The translations under genes and the position numbers were made by a program. A DNA stretch of 64,000 nucleotides from Kribbella sp. CA-293567 (GTDB taxonomy: Bacteria > Actinomycetota > Actinomycetes > Propionibacteriales > Kribbellaceae): NCBI RefSeq assembly GCF_027627575.1, contig NZ_CP114065.1:6510001-6574000 (forward strand). Reading direction: 5' to 3'. Below, one piece after another: positions 48,772 to 58,205 of the stretch. Position 1 is the first letter of the stretch; the number at the start of each line of letters is the position of its first letter. The notes beneath the pieces were generated by a model. That model made no database searches, had not been told where the DNA came from, and worked only from the letters and a program-made list of their open reading frames with translations.

Positions 48772-50169
48772 ATGCCGAGCGGACGCAGTTCCTTCGTAGT
48801 GGTGGCCAACCGGCTGCCTGTCGACCGGATCGAGATGCCCGACGGTACGACGGCCTGGCGCCGCAGCCCCGGCGGTCTGGTGACCGCGCTGGCACCGGTG
48901 ATGCAGCGCCACCAGGGCGCCTGGATCGGCTGGACCGGCGGCGTCGACGAGAAGGTGGACCCGTTCGACGAGGGCGGTATGCACCTGGTCCCGGTGACGC
49001 TGTCGGCCGAGGACATCGAGCTGTACTACGAGGGCTTCTCCAACGCGACGCTCTGGCCGCTCTACCACGACGTGATCGTGGCGCCGGAGTTCCACCGCGA
49101 GTGGTGGGAGTCGTACGTCGCGGTCAACCGGCGCTTCGCCGAGGCGGCCGCGGAGGCGGCCGACGACAACGCCGTGGTGTGGGTGCACGACTACCAGCTG
49201 CAGCTGGTGCCGGCGATGCTGCGGCGGCTGCGCCCCGACGTCCGGATCGGCTTCTTCCTGCACATCCCGTTCCCGCCGACCGAGCTGTTCGCGCAGATGC
49301 CGTGGCGGCGGCAGATCCTCGACGGGTTGATGGGTGCCGACCTGGTCGGCTTCCAGCGGCCGGGCGCGGCGTCCAACTTCGCCCGGCTGGCGCGCAACCG
49401 GATGGGCCTGCGCACCCGCGGCGACCGCATCCACTTGCCCGACGACCGGGTGGTGCGGGCCAAGGCGTTCCCGATCTCGATCGACGTCGGCGAGCTGGAG
49501 CAGATCGCCCGTCAGCCGGAGACGATCGCCCGCGCCGCCGAGATGCGCGAGGAGGTCGGCAACCCCGCGCACATCCTGCTCGGCGTCGACCGGCTCGACT
49601 ACACCAAGGGCATCCGGCAGCGGCTGCGGGCGTTCGGTGAGCTGCTCGACGAGGGTCGCGTCTCGGTCGACGACGCGGTCTTCATCCAGGTCGCCACCCC
49701 GTCGCGGGAGCGGGTCGAGCAGTACCGGGTACTGCGGGACGAGATCGAGCTGCTGGTCGGCCGGATCAACGGCGAGCACGGCCGGATCGGCACGCCGGCC
49801 ATCAACTACCTGCACACGTCGTACTCGCGCACCGAGATGGCGGCGCTGTTCCGGGCCGCGGACGTCGCGGTCGTCACTCCCCTCCGGGACGGGATGAACC
49901 TGGTCGCCAAGGAGTACGTCGCCTGCCGCTACGACGACACCGGCGCGCTCGTCCTGAGCGAGTTCGCCGGCGCCGCCGACGAGTTCCGCCAGGCCTTCCT
50001 GGTGAACCCGCACGACATCAACGGCATGAAGGACACCATCGTCGACGCCATGAACACCGACGACCGTCAGCTCGGCCGCCGGATGAAGGCGATGCGCAAG
50101 CACCTGGCCGCCCACGATGTGAACGTCTGGGCGGCGTCCTTCCTGAAGGCGCTCCATGCGGAGGACTGA
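48772..50169 (+). CDS. otsA: Trehalose-6-phosphate synthase
   Basis: A 465-residue GT20 glucosyltransferase joining UDP- or GDP-glucose to glucose-6-phosphate. Family blocks: VVVANRLPVDRI at the N-terminus, VWVHDYQLQLVPAMLR near residue 138, GFFLHIPFPPTELF, GVDRLDYTKGI near residue 267, and LRDGMNLVAKEYVAC near residue 373 with the nucleotide-sugar contacts. Length and blocks match OtsA. The product is dephosphorylated by OtsB (44372-45205). Trehalose protects against osmotic and drying stress. Confidence 0.95.
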   Translation: MPSGRSSFVVVANRLPVDRIEMPDGTTAWRRSPGGLVTALAPVMQRHQGAWIGWTGGVDEKVDPFDEGGMHLVPVTLSAEDIELYYEGFSNATLWPLYHDVIVAPEFHREWWESYVAVNRRFAEAAAEAADDNAVVWVHDYQLQLVPAMLRRLRPDVRIGFFLHIPFPPTELFAQMPWRRQILDGLMGADLVGFQRPGAASNFARLARNRMGLRTRGDRIHLPDDRVVRAKAFPISIDVGELEQIARQPETIARAAEMREEVGNPAHILLGVDRLDYTKGIRQRLRAFGELLDEGRVSVDDAVFIQVATPSRERVEQYRVLRDEIELLVGRINGEHGRIGTPAINYLHTSYSRTEMAALFRAADVAVVTPLRDGMNLVAKEYVACRYDDTGALVLSEFAGAADEFRQAFLVNPHDINGMKDTIVDAMNTDDRQLGRRMKAMRKHLAAHDVNVWAASFLKALHAED

Positions 50170-51679
50170 CGGCGGCAACGAAGAGCCGGGGGCCGGTGGC
50201 GGGCGGATCCTGGCGCTGGATCTCGGGACGTCGTCGGCCCGGGCCCTGGTGCTGTCCCCCGACGCGTCCCCGATCCCCGGCGCGCTCGCCCGGCACAAGG
50301 TCAGTGCCCGGTACGGCGCCGCCGGCGAGGCGACGCTCGATCTGCACGGGTACGTCGAAGGCCTGCTCGGCTGTCTCGACGAGCTGGAGCAGGGCGGCCA
50401 CCTGACCGGGATCAGTGCGATCGTGCTGTCCTCGCAGTGGCACTCGATCGTTGCCCTGGACAACAAGGGCGCCCCGCTGACGCCGGTGATCCCGTGGGTC
50501 GACACCCGGTCCGTGGAGCTCGCGCTCGATCCGGCCTTCGACGAGCAGGCTTTCCACGCTCGCACCGGCGCCTGGCTGCACCGGCTGTACTGGACCCGCC
50601 GGATCCCTTGGCTGCGCTCGGTCACGGACCCGTCGTGTTACGCCGGCCTGCCCGACCTGGTGCTCGAGCGGCTGACCGGCCACCGCGTCACGTCGGTCTC
50701 CGTCGCTTCCGGGACCGGCACGCTCGACCTCGCCACCGGCGGGTACGACGCCGAAGCACTCGCCGTGGCCGGTGTCTCGGCCGATCAGCTTCCGCCGATC
50801 GTGCCGACCGGTTGGACCGGCGCGATCTCGGCGGAGTACGCGCGCCGCTGGCCGGGCCTGGTCGGCGTACCGGTTCATCCGCCGACCGGTGACGGTGCGG
50901 CTTCCAATGTCGGCACCGGCGGCTACGACGCGACCACCGCCGCCGTGACGGTCGGTACGTCGGCCGCCGTGCGCGTCGTGCACCCGATCGAGGGCGCCCC
51001 CGAGCTGCCGTGGGAGCTGTGGCGCTACCGCGTCGACGATCAGCGCGCCGTCACCGGAATGGCCTTCTCCGCCGCGGGAAACCTGCACGCGTGGCTGACC
51101 GGCGTACTGAACCTGGAAGCCGATGAGCCGGTCGGGGTGGAGATCGGCTCGTCGCGAGTCATCGCGATCCCCTTCCACGCCGGCACCCGGCCGCCGCACA
51201 TCGTTCCGGGCGGTTCCGGCGTGTACTTCGGGCTGTCGTTCGACGACTCCGCCGCCGATCTGCTCGCCGCCTCCCTGCAGGGCGCGTCGCTGGAGATCGA
51301 CCGTGGGCTGCGGATGCTCGACGAGCTCTTCGGCCGCCCGCTCGAAGTCGTCCTCGGTGGCGGCGGCATCGACGCTTCGGCTTGGTGGCGGCGCTGCCTC
51401 ACCGCGACCTTCGACCGGCCGACCGACGTCTGCTCCGAACCCGAGGTCGGCGCCCGAGGCGCGGCGGCGGTCGCGTTGGGCTTGTCGCCCGAGCCCGGCG
51501 GCGAACACCTGGACCCGGTCCCTGCTGAGGCTGAACGCATCAGACTCCTCCGCCCCCGCTACGAGTCCCTGCGCGAACTCGCGGTCCAGGCTGCCGTCTC
51601 CCCGACCGCCGCCGACGAACTCCCCTCCCCCCGAGCCGAGAACCGCACCACCGACTCCCCCGGCGCAAAACCCGAATAA
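50156..51679 (+). CDS. FGGY-family carbohydrate kinase (gluconokinase-like)
   Basis: A 507-residue sugar kinase whose start overlaps otsA by 14 bp. Phosphate 1 motif: ILALDLGTSSARALVLSPD near residues 18-36. Phosphate 2: AAVTVGTSAAVRVV near residue 263. Adenosine motif: VVLGGGGIDASAWW near residue 400. These mark the FGGY fold. Sequence pattern is closest to gluconate kinases, but other sugars are possible. It ends the amidase-oxidoreductase-otsA-kinase operon. Confidence 0.88.
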   Translation: MRRTDGGNEEPGAGGGRILALDLGTSSARALVLSPDASPIPGALARHKVSARYGAAGEATLDLHGYVEGLLGCLDELEQGGHLTGISAIVLSSQWHSIVALDNKGAPLTPVIPWVDTRSVELALDPAFDEQAFHARTGAWLHRLYWTRRIPWLRSVTDPSCYAGLPDLVLERLTGHRVTSVSVASGTGTLDLATGGYDAEALAVAGVSADQLPPIVPTGWTGAISAEYARRWPGLVGVPVHPPTGDGAASNVGTGGYDATTAAVTVGTSAAVRVVHPIEGAPELPWELWRYRVDDQRAVTGMAFSAAGNLHAWLTGVLNLEADEPVGVEIGSSRVIAIPFHAGTRPPHIVPGGSGVYFGLSFDDSAADLLAASLQGASLEIDRGLRMLDELFGRPLEVVLGGGGIDASAWWRRCLTATFDRPTDVCSEPEVGARGAAAVALGLSPEPGGEHLDPVPAEAERIRLLRPRYESLRELAVQAAVSPTAADELPSPRAENRTTDSPGAKPE

Positions 51680-51797
51680 CCGGTGGGGCCGGAGCCGGAC
51701 GCGCGAACCCCGTCCCGCGTCTACTGCGCTCGCAGTAGCCGCGGGATACCACCCGAGGAGGACGTGTCCGGGCGCCGCCAACCCGTACTGTGAGGGA

Positions 51798-53084
51798 ATG
51801 GGCCCGGCTGATCGGTGGTTCGCCAAGTGCCGGAAGCATCCGCTGGCGTGCGACGTCGCCATCGCCCTGGTCGTGCTGATCATCAATCTGGTGCAGCCCG
51901 GCGCCAAGCACGGCCAGAGCCAGATCGAGCTCACCGCCACCGGCGCGACCCTCATCGTGCTCGCCTCGGCCGTGCTGGTCTTCCGCCGCCGGGCGCCGGT
52001 CACCGTGCTTGCCTGTACGACGCTGGCCGGGGCCGCCTATGCGATCACGGAACAGGTGAAGAGCCCGATCGCGCTGGCGCTGGCCTGTGCGATGTACACC
52101 GTCGCCGTCCAGCTGGACCGCCGGACCAGGTCGATCGCGGTCGCGACGGTCGCGGTCGTGATGGTTGCCGCGGCCACCTTGTTCACCGACGAGGGGCTGC
52201 TGGCGAACCTCACCGTCGTCGTGCTCGTGCTGTTCGCCTCCGCGACCGGCGAGGCGGTCCGCTACCGCCGGGCCTACTCGGCCGAGCTGGAGGAGCGGGT
52301 CCGGCGGGCCGAGCACGACCGCGAGGAAGAGGCCGAGCGGCGGGTGATCGAGGAGCGGCTGCGGATCGCGCACGAGCTGCACGACGTGATCGCGCACCAC
52401 ATCGCCCTGATGAACGTGCAGTCCGGCGTCGCGTCCCATCTGCTGCGCGAGCAACCCGACGAGGCACAGAAGGCACTGGCACTGGTCCGCGAGGGCGGCC
52501 GGACCGTGCTGTCCGAGCTGACTGTCCTGCTCGGCGTACTTCGCCGCTCAGGCGTTGACTCGCTGCCGACCGCCCCGGCACCCTCCCTGCAGGAGCTGGG
52601 CGCCTTGATCGAGTCGTCCACCGCCGCCGGAATCAGCATCGACTGGGAGCCGCCGGTTCCCGCTTCGCTGCCCGACGTGCTCGAGCTGACCACTTACCGC
52701 ATCCTGCAGGAATCCCTGACCAACGTGGTCAAACACGCTCCTGGTGCCGCCGTCCGGGTGCGGTTCGAGGAGCGGCGTGGCTCGCTCACCATCGAGGTCA
52801 CCGACGACGGCGGCCACCCCGGTACGCCGTACAGCGGCGTCGCGGCGGACCCACTCGGCTCCGGGCACGGCCTGCTCGGTATGCGCGAGCGCGTCGCGGC
52901 GGTCGGCGGCGACCTCACCGCCGGACCTCTACCGCACGGCGGATTCGGGGTCCACGCCGTGCTTCCTCTGGAAACTGGAGCTACTGGTGACTATCCGGGT
53001 ACTGCTGGCCGACGATCAGAAGCTGATCCGGAGCGGATTCCGGGTGCTGGTGAACTCAGCGCCTGGACTGGAGGTCGTTGCTGA
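51798..53084 (+). CDS. Sensor histidine kinase (HisKA_3, NarL-partner type)
   Basis: ATG 51798 (MGPADRWFAKCRKHPLACDV) gives 428 residues. Membrane segments occupy about residues 17-150. The phosphorylated His is in RIAHELHDVIAHHIALMNVQ near residue 197; the HATPase shows TDDGGHPG and GLLGMRERVAAVGGD. The family usually ends near 'GVHAVLPLE'; here the frame continues about 36 residues over the start of the response-regulator gene, a 98-bp overlap. That tail is Gly/Arg-rich and may be a run-on after loss of the normal stop. The signal is unknown. Confidence 0.9.
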   Translation: MGPADRWFAKCRKHPLACDVAIALVVLIINLVQPGAKHGQSQIELTATGATLIVLASAVLVFRRRAPVTVLACTTLAGAAYAITEQVKSPIALALACAMYTVAVQLDRRTRSIAVATVAVVMVAAATLFTDEGLLANLTVVVLVLFASATGEAVRYRRAYSAELEERVRRAEHDREEEAERRVIEERLRIAHELHDVIAHHIALMNVQSGVASHLLREQPDEAQKALALVREGGRTVLSELTVLLGVLRRSGVDSLPTAPAPSLQELGALIESSTAAGISIDWEPPVPASLPDVLELTTYRILQESLTNVVKHAPGAAVRVRFEERRGSLTIEVTDDGGHPGTPYSGVAADPLGSGHGLLGMRERVAAVGGDLTAGPLPHGGFGVHAVLPLETGATGDYPGTAGRRSEADPERIPGAGELSAWTGGRC

Positions 53085-53667
53085 GGCGGCGAACGGGCAG
53101 GAAGCGATCGACCTGGCCCGCAGCGACCGCGCGGACGTGATCCTGATGGACATCCGGATGCCCGGGCTCGACGGCCTCGCGGCGACCCGGCAGCTCACCG
53201 CCGACGAGTCGCTGGTCGGGGTCAAGGTGCTGATCCTGACCACGTTCGAGATCGACGAGTACGTCTTCGAGGCGATCCGTGCCGGTGCCAGCGGGTTCCT
53301 CGGCAAGGGCGCCGAGCCGGAGGAGTTGATCAGCGCGATCCACACGGTCGCCCGCGGCGACGCGCTGTTGTCGCCGAAAGCGCTGCGGGGCCTGATGGAC
53401 CGTTTCCTGACCCAGCCCGAGGCCGGCTCGGGCGTCCTCCCGGCCGAGCTGGACGTGCTGACCGACCGGGAGCGCGAGGTCGTCGGCCTGGTGGCGCTGG
53501 GGTTGTCGAACGACGAGATCGCCGATCGGCTGGTGCTCTCGCCACTGACGGCCAAGACGCACGTGAACCGCGCGATGATGAAACTCGAGGCGCGCGACCG
53601 GGCGCAGCTGGTGGTGATCGCCTACCGGACCGGCCTGGTCACAGCCGGCGTACAACCGCTGCAGTAG
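52987..53667 (+). CDS. NarL/LuxR-type response regulator
   Basis: GTG 52987 with GGAG 6 nt upstream; 226 residues. Receiver: LLADDQKLIRSGFR, phosphorylated Asp in VILMDIRMPGLDG, Thr in LILTTFEIDE and Lys in GFLGKGAEP. LuxR domain: LTDREREVVGLVALGLSNDE and AKTHVNRAMMKLEARDRAQL. Paired with the overlapping kinase. The next gene downstream, an MMPL transporter, is a natural target, as many such pairs control an adjacent exporter, but this is inference. Confidence 0.93.
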   Translation: MTIRVLLADDQKLIRSGFRVLVNSAPGLEVVAEAANGQEAIDLARSDRADVILMDIRMPGLDGLAATRQLTADESLVGVKVLILTTFEIDEYVFEAIRAGASGFLGKGAEPEELISAIHTVARGDALLSPKALRGLMDRFLTQPEAGSGVLPAELDVLTDREREVVGLVALGLSNDEIADRLVLSPLTAKTHVNRAMMKLEARDRAQLVVIAYRTGLVTAGVQPLQ

Positions 53668-53748
53668 CCCGTACGACGCCCGCAGTACGGCGGGGAGCCC
53701 ACGGCCGGTGGACGCGGACTACAGGGGCCGGACGCAACGATCGTCAGC

Positions 53749-55947
53749 ATGGCTACCTACCTCTACCGCCTCGGCAGGTTCGCGTTCCGCCGACGCCGAA
53801 TGGTCGTGTTCATCTGGCTGGGGCTGCTCGTCGCGGGCATCACCGGCGCTGCGACGTTGTCCGGTCCGACCGCGAACGGCTTCTCCATTCCGGGCACCGA
53901 GTCGCAGCGAGCGCTGGACCTGCTCGACGAGCGGTTCCCGCAGGCAGGGGCGGACGGTGGCACGGCCCGGATCGTGTTCCAGGCGCCGCCGGGTGGCAAG
54001 CTCGCCGATCCCGCCAACGCGGCGCTGGTGCGGAGTACTCTCGACGAGATCGGAGCCGCGCCGCAGGTGGACCGGGTGGTGGATCCCTTTACCGCCAAGG
54101 CGATCTCGGCCGACGGCAGGACAGGATACGCCCAAGTCGCCTACCAGGTCAGTGCGCAGGAGGTCACGCCGGAAGCGCAGGAAGCGGTGACCGAGGCGGT
54201 GCAGCCGGCCCGGGAAGCGGGCCTCACCGTCGAGCTCGGTGGCGACGCGATGCAGGTGCAGCAGGAGCAGAGCGCGACCGAGGTGATCGGGGTCGGGGTC
54301 GCCGCGGTGGTCCTGCTGATCACCTTCGGCTCCCTGATCGCGGCCGGACTTCCGTTGCTCTCGGCAATCATCGGGGTCGGGATCGGTGCCACCGCGATCA
54401 CCGCGGCCACCGGCTTCGTCGACATCGGCTCCGGGACACCGATCCTCGCGGTGATGATCGGGCTCGCGGTGTCGATCGACTACGCCCTGTTCATCATGTC
54501 CCGCTACCGGCACGAACTGGGCACCGGACTGGAGCCCGAGGAGGCCGTCGGCCGGGCGGTCGGCACCGCGGGCTCGGCGGTCGTCTTCGCCGGGCTGACC
54601 GTGGTGATCGCCCTGGGCGGCCTGATCGTGGTGGACATTCCGTTCCTCACCCAGATGGGGCTCGCGGCGGCCTTCACCGTCGTGATCGCGGTGGCCATCG
54701 CGATCACCCTGCTCCCTGCCGTCCTCGGGATGGCGGGCCGCCGCGTGCTCGGCGGCAAGCTCCCCGGCCTGCGCGGCGGCGATCCGGAGGGAACGAGCGG
54801 CAGGCCCTCGGCCGGCCGCCGATGGGCCAAGTTCGTCACCCGGCGTCCGCTGGCGGTCCTGCTGGTGACCGTCGCCGGTCTCGGCGTGCTGGCGATCCCC
54901 GCCACCGATCTCAAGCTCGGGCTGCCCGACGAGAGCACCGCCGCGCCGGATTCCACCCAGCGCAAGGCCTACGAACTGCTGTCGGACGGTTTCGGCCCCG
55001 GCTTCAACGGCCCGCTGATGCTCGTGGTCGACGCGGCAGGCGCCGCCGATCCGAAGGGTGCCGCGGCAGCCACCGCGGACGCAGTACGGAAGTTGCCCGG
55101 TGCCGCCGTGGTGACGCCGCCGAACTTCAACCCACAAGGTGACACCGCTCTGCTGACGGTGATCCCGTCGACCGGGCCCGGCACCGACCAGACCAAGGAC
55201 CTGGTCGAGGCGATCCGGGCGGCGCCGGAGCTGGCTGGTGCCGAGGTGTCGGTGACCGGTACGACGGCCTTCAACATCGACATCTCCGACAAACTGAACG
55301 ACGCGCTGCTGCCCTACCTGTCGCTCATTGTCGGGCTGGCGTTCCTGTTGCTGATGGTGATGTTCCGGTCGATCCTGGTGCCGCTGAAGGCGGCGCTGGG
55401 GTTCCTGCTGACGGTCGCGGCGACCTTCGGTGCCGTCGTCGCCGTGTTCCAGTGGGGCTGGCTGGCCGGGTTGTTCGGCATCGAGGGACAGGCCGGACCG
55501 ATCATCAGCATGCTGCCGGTGTTCCTGGTCGGGATCGTGTTCGGCCTCGCGATGGACTACCAGGTCTTCCTGGTCACCCGGATGAGGGAGGAGCACGTGC
55601 ACGGGGCGACGCCGCGGGCGGCGGTGGTCGACGGTTTCAGTCACGGTGCCAGGGTGGTCACCGCCGCCGCGGTGATCATGGTCGCGGTGTTCTCGGGCTT
55701 CATCCTGTCCAGCGAGACCCTGGTCCGGCAGATCGGCTTCGGGCTCGCCTTCGCGGTCGCGATCGACGCCTTCGTGGTCCGGATGACGATCGTGCCGGCC
55801 GTGATGGCGCTGCTCGGCCGCTCGGCCTGGTGGCTGCCGCGATGGCTCGACCGGCTGCTCCCCGACATCGACGTGGAGGGCGACAAACTGCGCCAAACCC
55901 TCACCCCCGACGTACCGGCCCGCGAGCCCGCCCTCACCGCCCACTAA
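53749..55947 (+). CDS. MMPL-family RND-type transporter
   Basis: A 732-residue membrane protein with 12 helices in two repeats. Each half has a helix, a large external domain (residues about 40-170 and 390-500), then five helices. The proton-relay motif is VSIDYALFIMSRYRHE near residue 245 and its counterpart MDYQVFLVTRMREEH near residue 602. These exporters move lipids, antibiotics or siderophores out of the cell. It lies 81 bp after a response-regulator gene. A long hairpin directly follows its stop. Confidence 0.92.
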   Translation: MATYLYRLGRFAFRRRRMVVFIWLGLLVAGITGAATLSGPTANGFSIPGTESQRALDLLDERFPQAGADGGTARIVFQAPPGGKLADPANAALVRSTLDEIGAAPQVDRVVDPFTAKAISADGRTGYAQVAYQVSAQEVTPEAQEAVTEAVQPAREAGLTVELGGDAMQVQQEQSATEVIGVGVAAVVLLITFGSLIAAGLPLLSAIIGVGIGATAITAATGFVDIGSGTPILAVMIGLAVSIDYALFIMSRYRHELGTGLEPEEAVGRAVGTAGSAVVFAGLTVVIALGGLIVVDIPFLTQMGLAAAFTVVIAVAIAITLLPAVLGMAGRRVLGGKLPGLRGGDPEGTSGRPSAGRRWAKFVTRRPLAVLLVTVAGLGVLAIPATDLKLGLPDESTAAPDSTQRKAYELLSDGFGPGFNGPLMLVVDAAGAADPKGAAAATADAVRKLPGAAVVTPPNFNPQGDTALLTVIPSTGPGTDQTKDLVEAIRAAPELAGAEVSVTGTTAFNIDISDKLNDALLPYLSLIVGLAFLLLMVMFRSILVPLKAALGFLLTVAATFGAVVAVFQWGWLAGLFGIEGQAGPIISMLPVFLVGIVFGLAMDYQVFLVTRMREEHVHGATPRAAVVDGFSHGARVVTAAAVIMVAVFSGFILSSETLVRQIGFGLAFAVAIDAFVVRMTIVPAVMALLGRSAWWLPRWLDRLLPDIDVEGDKLRQTLTPDVPAREPALTAH

Positions 55948-55952
55948 CCCCG

Positions 55953-56032
55953 CCGAGACCTACCCCCGCCACTGGATGGTTACCCCCGGTTAGTACCGGG
56001 GGTAACCATCCGTCGGCAGGGGTAGGTCTCGG
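55953..56032. repeat. 80-bp near-perfect hairpin element
   Basis: Two 35-nt arms (55953-55987 and 55998-56032) match at 31 of 35 positions. They surround a 10-base loop GGTTAGTACC, itself partly symmetric. The arms begin CCGAGACCTACCCC and end GGATGGTTACCCCC. It starts 5 bp after the MMPL stop. It is far longer than the other terminators here, which have 10-19 bp stems, and could be a terminator or a small repeated element. Confidence 0.8.
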
Positions 56033-56045
56033 AGTTCGGCAGGGT

Positions 56046-56201
56046 GAACCGGCTGACGACGTACCGGAGGCCAAGATCTTCGAGCCGGGCGTAGTCTTCG
56101 TGGACGGGGGCGATGCGATCAGCCGGATCGGCTCCGACCCCGCCGAGGTGCTGCCCGACAACGGCACGCTCCGCGGCGACCAACTGCACACCGCGCGCTG
56201 A
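56046..56201 (+). pseudogene. Coding-like remnant upstream of aminopeptidase P
   Basis: An open frame with strong G/C third positions runs from 56046 to TGA 56199-56201. It reads ADDVPEAKIFEPGVVFVDGG, then DAISRIGSDPAEVLPDNG. There is no ATG; the first in-frame GTG at 56100 gives only 33 residues and has no ribosome site. The composition looks like a true gene 3' end cut off by the hairpin element. It ends 18 bp before the aminopeptidase start. It matches no family I can name. Confidence 0.35.
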
Positions 56202-56219
56202 GATGAGGATGGCTCGACG

Positions 56220-57653
56220 ATGAGCGAGAGCACGGACAAGGCCCCGAAGACCGCGACCCACGACAGCCCGTCGGGCGAGAAGCTGCGCGAGTTCATGAAC
56301 TCCGGCTGGGGCTCGATCGAGCGAGACGACGTCACGCTCAGTGACGTGGGGACGTGGGCGGCGAAGCGGCGCGACGCGCTCTCGCAGGCGTTCCCCGGTG
56401 AGCGGCTGGTGATCCCGGCCGGCACCTTCAAGGTCCGCTCCAACGACACCGACTACGCGTTCCGCCCGCACACCGACTACGTCTGGCTGGTCGGCGACCA
56501 GACCTCCGACGCCGTCCTGGTACTGGAGCCCAACGGCACCAGCGGCCACGACTCGGTGCTGTACTTCCGGCCCCGCTCGGACCGCAGCGAGGGCGAGGAG
56601 TTCTGGCGCGACCGGATGTACGGCGAGCTGTGGGCCGGCCGCCGCCCGTCACTGACCGAGACCGCCAAGGAGTTCGGGATCGAGACCCGGCACGTCGACG
56701 CCCTCGCCGACGTGCTGAAGAGCGACGTACCGACCCGCGTCCGCCGCGGCGAGGACAGCTCGATCGCCTCCCTGCTCAGCGGCACCAAGACCGACGCCGA
56801 CCGCGACGGCGAGCTCGCCTTCACGCTGTCGGAGCTACGGCTGGTCAAGGACGCGTTCGAGATCGAGCAGCTCCGCGAAGCCTGCGCGATCACCCACCGC
56901 GGTTTCTCCGACGTACTGGCCGACATGGACAGCGTCCGCAAGTACGGCGAGCGCTGGATCGAGGGCACCTTCTGGCGCCGGGCCCGCGCGGAGGGCAACG
57001 ACGTCGGCTACACCTCGATCGCCGCGGCCGGGCCGCACGCGACCACGCTGCACTGGATCGAGAACGACGGCACCGTCGACAACGGCCACCTGATGCTGCT
57101 CGACATGGGTGTGGAGAACCGCAACCTCTACACCGCCGACATCACCCGCACGCTGCCGATCAACGGCCAGTTCACCCCGCGTCAGCGCGAGCTGTACCAA
57201 CTGGTGCTGGACGCCCAGAACGCCGGCATCAACGCGCTCAAGCCCGGTGTCGCTTTCCGGGCCGGCCACGAAGCCTCGATCGAGGTCATCGTCCGCGGCC
57301 TGGAGGCGATGGAACTGCTCCCGGTCAGCGCCGACGAAGCGCTCGACCCGAACAGCGGCATCTACCAGCGCTACACCCTGCACGGCGTCAGCCACATGCT
57401 CGGCATCGACGTGCACGACTGCGCCGCCGCCCGCAACGAGAAGTACAACAAGGGCAACCTCGAAGCCGGCTACGTCCTCACCGTCGAGCCCGGCCTCTAC
57501 TTCCAGGCCGAGGACCTGACCGTGCCCGAGGACCTCCGCGGCATCGGCATCCGGATCGAGGACGACATCCTGATCACCGCGGACGGGTTCGAGAACCTCT
57601 CCGCCGCCATGCCCCGAGAGATCGACGCGGTAGAAGCCTGGATGGCCGGCTGA
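56220..57653 (+). CDS. pepP: Xaa-Pro aminopeptidase (peptidase M24B)
   Basis: A 477-residue enzyme removing the first residue of peptides with Pro in second place. The N-terminal creatinase-like domain covers about residues 40-190 and the pita-bread catalytic domain the rest. Metal ligands: Asp in LLDMGVENRNLY, Asp in TADITRTLP, His in HGVSHMLGIDVHD, Glu in TVEPGLYF and Glu in GIRIEDDILIT. ATG 56220 follows a weak GAGGAT. Length fits actinobacterial PepP. A hairpin terminator begins 7 bp after its stop. Confidence 0.93.
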   Translation: MSESTDKAPKTATHDSPSGEKLREFMNSGWGSIERDDVTLSDVGTWAAKRRDALSQAFPGERLVIPAGTFKVRSNDTDYAFRPHTDYVWLVGDQTSDAVLVLEPNGTSGHDSVLYFRPRSDRSEGEEFWRDRMYGELWAGRRPSLTETAKEFGIETRHVDALADVLKSDVPTRVRRGEDSSIASLLSGTKTDADRDGELAFTLSELRLVKDAFEIEQLREACAITHRGFSDVLADMDSVRKYGERWIEGTFWRRARAEGNDVGYTSIAAAGPHATTLHWIENDGTVDNGHLMLLDMGVENRNLYTADITRTLPINGQFTPRQRELYQLVLDAQNAGINALKPGVAFRAGHEASIEVIVRGLEAMELLPVSADEALDPNSGIYQRYTLHGVSHMLGIDVHDCAAARNEKYNKGNLEAGYVLTVEPGLYFQAEDLTVPEDLRGIGIRIEDDILITADGFENLSAAMPREIDAVEAWMAG

Positions 57654-57660
57654 CCCAGCC

Positions 57661-57694
57661 GCCGCCTCGCTGGGCAGATGCCCGGCGAGGCGGC
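57661..57694. terminator. Bidirectional hairpin terminator
   Basis: GCCGCCTCGC (57661-57670) pairs with GCGAGGCGGC (57685-57694), and an inner GGGC/GCCC pair closes an AGAT loop. It lies between the converging pepP and small secreted-protein genes. Confidence 0.85.
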
Positions 57695-57702
57695 CTGGCC
57701 GG

Positions 57703-58020
57703 TCAGTTCTTGCCGACGGCCTGGATCGAGCCGACGATGCCCTGGGCTGCCGTACAGGTCGCCCAGGTGGTCTGACCGAGGCGCACGATCGGCGAGTAGA
57801 TCAGAGTGCCGTTCGAGCACCGGACCTTGATCTGGAACCGCGGGTAGCCGTCGGCAGTCACACACCGGCCGAACCCGGTCAGCGCCGCACCGCTCGAGCG
57901 CCACACCTCGCAGTTGGGCGCGGTAACGGCAGCCTGGGCGGGCGTGGCGGTCGTAACGGGCACGGCTACGGCGGCGGCCGTAACCAGCAGGGACAGGGCA
58001 CCGAGGGCGATCGAGCGCAT
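57703..58020 (-). CDS. Small secreted protein with four cysteines
   Basis: A 105-residue precursor. The Sec signal is MRSIALGALSLLVTAAAVAV, with cleavage likely after AQA near residue 29. The mature protein of about 75 residues has four Cys (PNCEVW, GRCVTADG, VRCSNG, ATCTAA) that could form two disulfides, and beta-strand-rich sequence. No family is recognised. It is single-gene and faces pepP across a terminator. Secretion and Cys content suggest an extracellular binding or inhibitor protein, but this is inference. Confidence 0.78.
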   Translation of the reverse strand: MRSIALGALSLLVTAAAVAVPVTTATPAQAAVTAPNCEVWRSSGAALTGFGRCVTADGYPRFQIKVRCSNGTLIYSPIVRLGQTTWATCTAAQGIVGSIQAVGKN

Positions 58021-58121
58021 GAATCCTCCAGATAGATGATCAAATCCCGCTCACCGTACCCGCCTACGCCCGGGAGCACTCACTCGTAAGTTGCCGGAAG
58101 CACGGAAGAGGATCGCGGAGG

Positions 58122-58189
58122 TACTTTACAAGCATTCAACTATGCCTAAATACTTTGAAAGTAACGACCAGGGCGTTACTATCCAAGTA
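58122..58189. promoter_or_regulatory. Three TACT-N5-AGTA operator-like repeats
   Basis: TACTTTGAAAGTA (58151-58163) is a perfect 13-bp palindrome. TACTATCCAAGTA (58177-58189) keeps TACT-N5-AGTA, and TACTTTACAAGCA (58122-58134) is a degenerate copy. They are 29 and 26 bp apart in an A/T-rich block just before the antitoxin gene's ribosome site. AGTAACG/CGTTACT (58160-58166, 58174-58180) forms a further dyad. Likely autoregulatory sites. Confidence 0.6.
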
Positions 58190-58205
58190 ATTGGGAGGTG
58201 AGATG

